Shown here one piece after another: positions 21,050-23,320 of a stretch of 23,320 nucleotides of DNA (position 1 is the stretch's first letter; each line of letters opens with the position of its first letter). The notes beneath the pieces were generated by a model. It did not search any database. It worked only from the letters and a program-made list of their open reading frames with translations, and was not told the origin of the DNA. The translations under genes were made by a program, and so were the position numbers. The stretch is from a virus: the IMG/VR virus record IMGVR_UViG_3300044858_000047, positions 1 through 23,320 of that record; one strand, written 5' to 3'.

Positions 21050-21457
21050 TCAGCAATACTTCTTAGCCATACCGCCTTTTTTCATGCCGGTAGAGCCTGC
21101 CATCTTGACCATAGTGCCTTTGGTCTTGCCTTTGGTAGCAACGCCGTCACGGCTAGGAGCAGCAGTCTTCACAGCGCCCATCTTCGATGCAGCCATACCG
21201 CCAGCAGCGTAGCCGCCCTTTGCCATCTTCTTCATGCCAGCTTCTTTCATCTCATGTTTGAGCATCGCTTTGGGAGCGCCTTTCTTCTTCATGAAAGCCA
21301 CTTCCTTCTTCATCATTGCCTTGGACTCAGCCATACCGCCTCCTGATTTAGTGAACTCTTTTCCCACAGATTGCGGCACACCGGCCTTCTTAGCGAACGC
21401 AGGGTTGTGGGCAACCGCCTGCATAAACCTTTCCTGCTTTTTGCTGACTGTAGGCAT
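21050..21457 (-). CDS. Lys/Met-rich small protein with GKTKG tail motif
   Basis: A 135-residue very basic protein separated from the previous stop by one base. The N-terminus MPTVSKKQERFMQAVAHNPA followed by FAKKAGVPQSVGKEF is a recognisable phage pattern of unknown function. The rest is low-complexity and rich in Lys, Met, Gly and Ala (KKMAKGGYAAGG at about 76-87). Residues 94-116 hold the motif GAVKTAAPSRDGVATKGKTK, related to the C-terminal tails of the 125- and 96-residue proteins downstream. It ends with cysteine. There are no membrane segments and no catalytic motif. A DNA- or capsid-interacting role is plausible from its charge, but this is inference. Confidence 0.65.
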   Translation of the reverse strand: MPTVSKKQERFMQAVAHNPAFAKKAGVPQSVGKEFTKSGGGMAESKAMMKKEVAFMKKKGAPKAMLKHEMKEAGMKKMAKGGYAAGGMAASKMGAVKTAAPSRDGVATKGKTKGTMVKMAGSTGMKKGGMAKKYC

Positions 21458-21458
21458 A

Positions 21459-21647
21459 TCAGACCTTTATGATCCAACCCTTGCCAAGCACAAGCCCGGC
21501 AACAAAAAGGCCAACCCAAATAAATACCTTTTCGACAACAGTTTTACCGATCTTCTTGTAAAACTCAGAAGACATTTCTTCAATGGCGATCTTTGCCGCT
21601 TCTTTGGCAATAGCTCGCTCACGTTCGGTTAATTCGATGTCAGCCAT
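21459..21647 (-). CDS. Small single-span membrane protein
   Basis: A 62-residue protein starting one base after the previous stop (TGACATG). The first 35 residues are a charged, probably amphipathic helix (ELTERERAIAKEAAKIAIEE). Residues of about 40-60 form one hydrophobic segment, KVFIWVGLFVAGLVLGKGWI. No signal peptide or lipobox is seen. A holin-like or membrane-anchoring function is possible, but it is far from the lysis genes near 9.5-12 kb, and a single-span helix with a charged N-terminus is not diagnostic. It is placed in the cluster of small genes after the capsid gene. The function is unknown. Confidence 0.6.
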   Translation of the reverse strand: MADIELTERERAIAKEAAKIAIEEMSSEFYKKIGKTVVEKVFIWVGLFVAGLVLGKGWIIKV

Positions 21648-21648
21648 G

Positions 21649-21903
21649 TCAGCACTTCCAAGCTCTTAAACTTTTGTTAATACGACTGTTCGGGTCATTC
21701 GCGGTCTTGGCTGAAGTCAGCTTCTTCTTCATACCTTTCATCCGCGCACAGAACGAGTCTCTGCGTGGACCACCTTCCGGCTGTGGTGCTTTCAGACCGG
21801 GCTTACCCGGATTGGCTGCGTTATAAGAGGCACGTCCCTTGGCGTTCAAGCCGCCCTTGGGGTTCTTACCTTCCTTGCGCTGCCATGCCGGGGTCTTAGC
21901 CAT
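21649..21903 (-). CDS. Small conserved phage protein (WQRKEGKNPKGGLN type)
   Basis: An 84-residue basic protein. The ATG at 21903 lies inside the end of the previous gene (ATGGCTAA, 8-base overlap), and a longer reading to 21945 lacks phage-like sequence. It starts MAKTPAWQRKEGKNPKGGLN, continues LKAPQPEGGPRRDSFCARM and ends NDPNSRINKSLRAWKC. This pattern (WQRK.G.NP.GGLN, RR.SFCARM.GMKKKLT, DP.SRINKSLR.W.C) is one I remember as a widespread phage family of unknown function. Two cysteines, one at the very C-terminus, are notable. The charge and the lack of hydrophobic segments suggest nucleic-acid or capsid contact, but that is a guess. It belongs to the run of tiny Lys/Arg-rich genes of the head region. 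Confidence 0.7.
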   Translation of the reverse strand: MAKTPAWQRKEGKNPKGGLNAKGRASYNAANPGKPGLKAPQPEGGPRRDSFCARMKGMKKKLTSAKTANDPNSRINKSLRAWKC

Positions 21904-22168
21904 AGAACACCACAATAGTTGCGGTTGCCAGAGTAGCGTGGACATCCGTATTGAACTTGATGCCTTCGCCGGGGAACAAGATGTGTACTGAACCCTTCAC
22001 TGCGGGTGCAGTAAAAGAAAACCGCGTAGTACCACCCGACCCACCGTCTTTCAGGACAACCGTACCGCCCTCATCGTAGCTGACAGTCACCGCTTTTACA
22101 CGGGTCGTATCAGCATACGCAGTGTTGGTCGAAGTTACCTGTGCCGATTTAACGTCTGTTTGCATCAT
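21896..22168 (-). CDS. Small beta-rich phage protein, probable virion component
   Basis: A 90-residue protein. The start is the first of two adjacent ATGs, with AAGGAGG 7 bases upstream, one of the best ribosome sites in the window. The sequence has the look of a small beta sandwich: VKAVTVSYDEGGTVVLKDG, then TRFSFTAPAV, ILFPGEGIKFNTDVHATL and a C-terminal IVVFYG. No catalytic motif is visible. It lies 15 bases after the decoration-like gene and overlaps the next gene by 8 bases, so it is probably co-translated with it. I recall similar proteins ending in VFYG near capsid genes of uncultured phages. The function is unknown; a structural role is inferred from context. Confidence 0.6.
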   Translation of the reverse strand: MMQTDVKSAQVTSTNTAYADTTRVKAVTVSYDEGGTVVLKDGGSGGTTRFSFTAPAVKGSVHILFPGEGIKFNTDVHATLATATIVVFYG

Positions 22169-22183
22169 GGCGATGCCTCCTTA

Positions 22184-22666
22184 TTAGACGTTCTGCTGAC
22201 CAGCCAGAGGATCGGCTACGAAGTATTGGATAACGCCAGACATGTCGCCGGTACCTGCGCTACCACCTGCACGGGCGGTAATATAGACCAACTCAGTAGC
22301 CGACATGACGAGACCCAAGCTGGTACCAGAACCGGTTGCACCCGGAGTAATTGTGCCAACGACGTTGCTCGCGTTATCTAGCAAGCCCGCTGGGGTACTA
22401 GTGCCGGTGTTGTAGAGCGTAAAACCTACGTCAGTCTCGCCAGTCGCAGCATCGCCAGTAAAGGTGATCGACATGATGCGAGCGCCAGCAGGTAGGATCA
22501 GCGCGGGAGCGCCAGAAGCGGAAGAAACAACGACGTTAGTAGCGCTTGCCGCAGCTACATCGGCGATGTAGAACGTGGCAGCCATAAGGCCAGAGCCACA
22601 GTACGCGGTGCGAGTTGTGTCGCCGCCGCCCGAACGCCAAATACTTTGGGTGGTAGATAGTGCCAT
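22184..22666 (-). CDS. Probable head decoration or minor structural protein
   Basis: A 160-residue protein. I chose the ATG at 22666 because GAGGA sits 8 bases upstream; a start 15 bases earlier has no such site. It begins MALSTTQSIWRSGGGDTTRT and is rich in Gly, Ala, Thr and Val with alternating hydrophobic residues, which suggests an all-beta fold. There is no signal peptide or membrane segment. It is the first gene after the capsid gene and its terminator, the place where many phages encode a capsid decoration protein or head fibre. I recall similar MALSTTQS-type proteins next to capsid genes in environmental phages. The role as decoration protein is inferred from position and fold only. 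Confidence 0.55.
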   Translation of the reverse strand: MALSTTQSIWRSGGGDTTRTAYCGSGLMAATFYIADVAAASATNVVVSSASGAPALILPAGARIMSITFTGDAATGETDVGFTLYNTGTSTPAGLLDNASNVVGTITPGATGSGTSLGLVMSATELVYITARAGGSAGTGDMSGVIQYFVADPLAGQQNV

Positions 22667-22777
22667 TTGAATTGTCCTCACATGCGAGTTAGGTGCAAAC
22701 GATCTGCATGTCGTCAGGCGGGGGGCCTGTTCGTAAGCACCGGGAATACCCCCGGATTTACTGCCTTTATATACTAC
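22667..22777 (-). promoter_or_regulatory. Structured intergenic leader between terminator and next gene
   Basis: This is the largest gene-free stretch in the window, together with the terminator about 140 bases. It holds two further short inverted repeats: CCGGG (22740-22744) with CCCGG (22751-22755), and CAGGC (22715-22719) with GCCTG (22725-22729) around a GGGGG loop. Neither is followed by a T tract, so they are not typical terminators. The region ends with a Shine-Dalgarno (GAGGA) 8 bases before the next ATG. A promoter for the downstream genes would be expected here, but I see no convincing -35/-10 pair; a TATAAA at the terminator edge has no good partner. Confidence 0.45.
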
Positions 22778-22806
22778 AAAAAGGGGGGCGTAAAGCCCCC
22801 CTTTTT
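22778..22806 (-). terminator. Rho-independent terminator after capsid gene
   Basis: A perfect 7-bp GC stem (GGGGGGC at 22783-22789, GCCCCCC at 22795-22801) has a 5-base loop and is flanked by five A on one side and five T on the other. Because A and T tracts flank both arms, it can act in either direction. It starts right after the capsid stop codon, so on the minus strand it would end or attenuate capsid transcription before the downstream operon. Confidence 0.9.
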
Positions 22807-22807
22807 A

Positions 22808-23320
22808 TTACGCGCCTTGCGAACCGTACATGCCCAGCGGGTCAGACCAGCCGAACGAGTAACGCTCACGAGCCTTGTAACGGACGTTGCCGGTATCAAA
22901 GTCACCGTCCATTTTTGTATCGAGCGGGATACGAATAAAGTGCTTCATACCGTTCGGTACATCAGTGGTCAAGAACCATGCGTTCGGATCGGTCAGGAAG
23001 TGGTTAATTGCATAACCCTCTGGGATCGAACCATTGTTCTTCAGTGCGTTCACGTCGTTGTCGTTGGTACCAACACGGAGATTGGTTTCCAGCAGGCGAG
23101 TCGCAACGAACTGCAGTGACGGTGGGATGATCAGCTTACGCGGACGTGCAGCGATCAGCAGGCTGCGTTCGTCAGTCCATGCTGCGATCTGGATCACAGC
23201 GTTTTCCAACGAGGTTTCGTTCAGGTCAGCAGCCGTGGTCGGGATGTTGCTGTTGGTGCCGCCAGAAACGAGTGGGTGCGCGTTCGAGAACAATGCCTTG
23301 CCATCGCCACCAGCATAGGA
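22808..23320 (-). CDS. Major capsid protein, C-terminal part (5' end outside window)
   Basis: The frame is open to the window edge, so the N-terminal part is missing; about 170 codons remain. The visible part begins SYAGGDGKALFSNAHPLVSG, and the GDGKALFSNAHP stretch is one I associate with phage major capsid proteins (HK97-fold type). Further on come AAWTDERSLLIAARPRKLI and a C-terminal RYSFGWSDPLGMYGS. An internal TTG could be mistaken for a start, but the frame continues upstream with good coding sense. The protein would form the icosahedral shell. The stop codon is followed within 2 bases by a strong hairpin terminator, which fits a very highly expressed gene given its own transcript end. 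Family assignment is from motif memory; the gene being capsid is supported by its place at the head end of the structural operon. Confidence 0.8.
   Translation of the reverse strand, partial: SYAGGDGKALFSNAHPLVSGGTNSNIPTTAADLNETSLENAVIQIAAWTDERSLLIAARPRKLIIPPSLQFVATRLLETNLRVGTNDNDVNALKNNGSIPEGYAINHFLTDPNAWFLTTDVPNGMKHFIRIPLDTKMDGDFDTGNVRYKARERYSFGWSDPLGMYGSQGA

Noticed and set aside
22760-22800. Sigma70-type promoter near TATAAA by the terminator
   Set aside because: No convincing -35 at proper spacing, as this would fall in the terminator hairpin.
23291-23293. TTG as capsid gene start
   Set aside because: The frame continues upstream with capsid-like sequence; the gene is simply cut by the window edge.
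1-23320. tRNA, CRISPR array, integrase or insertion sequence
   Set aside because: No cloverleaf with typical arms, no regularly spaced direct repeats and no recombinase motifs were seen on either strand.

Overview
The window is a densely packed stretch of a tailed double-stranded DNA bacteriophage genome, from a virus or a metagenomic phage contig. It holds 39 protein genes, all on the minus strand, so it reads from about 23320 down to 1. Most neighbours touch or overlap (ATGA, TAATG and TGATG junctions), and nearly every start has a visible Shine-Dalgarno. Only one strong terminator is seen, right after the major capsid gene. There is no integrase, repressor, tRNA, CRISPR array or insertion sequence. 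An inner-membrane/outer-membrane spanin pair and two lipoproteins point to a Gram-negative host. No tape measure, sheath or baseplate gene is visible. Adaptor and nozzle-like proteins plus a run of large Ala/Gln-rich putative internal proteins suggest a short-tailed (podovirus-like) particle. Several proteins recall, from memory only, uncultured marine and freshwater phages.

Layout in transcription order. (1) 23320-20373, head end: the C-terminal part of the major capsid protein, a terminator, a structured leader, two probable small structural proteins, and a cluster of very small, mostly lysine-rich proteins that share short C-terminal motifs. (2) 20380-16352, connector: two adaptor-like proteins, a zinc-ribbon-like protein, more small basic proteins, and two beta-rich structural proteins. 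(3) 16338-13180, receptor-binding end: an SH3-like 59-residue protein, a fibre-like protein built of about 20-residue repeats, a tail fibre with HxH motifs, and two small companions. (4) 13196-12314, accessory pair: a small cupin and an AT-rich 2-oxoglutarate/Fe(II) oxygenase. (5) 12283-9523, membrane and lysis cassette: two membrane proteins (the first apparently starting at ATT), a GH19 endolysin, a lipoprotein, a holin-like protein, a small secreted protein, and an Rz-like spanin with an Rz1-like gene entirely nested inside it. (6) 9522-1, tail nozzle-like protein, a beta-rich virion protein, then large internal (ejection-type) proteins with a small GNAT-like protein among them. The last gene runs off the window.

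Together these genes build the head, connector and short tail, supply fibres and probable ejection proteins, and lyse the host. The least explained parts are the family of tiny Lys-rich proteins with a shared GKT[RK]G tail, the oxygenase/cupin pair inserted between fibre and lysis genes, and the overlapping membrane-protein genes with an ATT start. Family names rest on motif reading and memory; no database search was possible.
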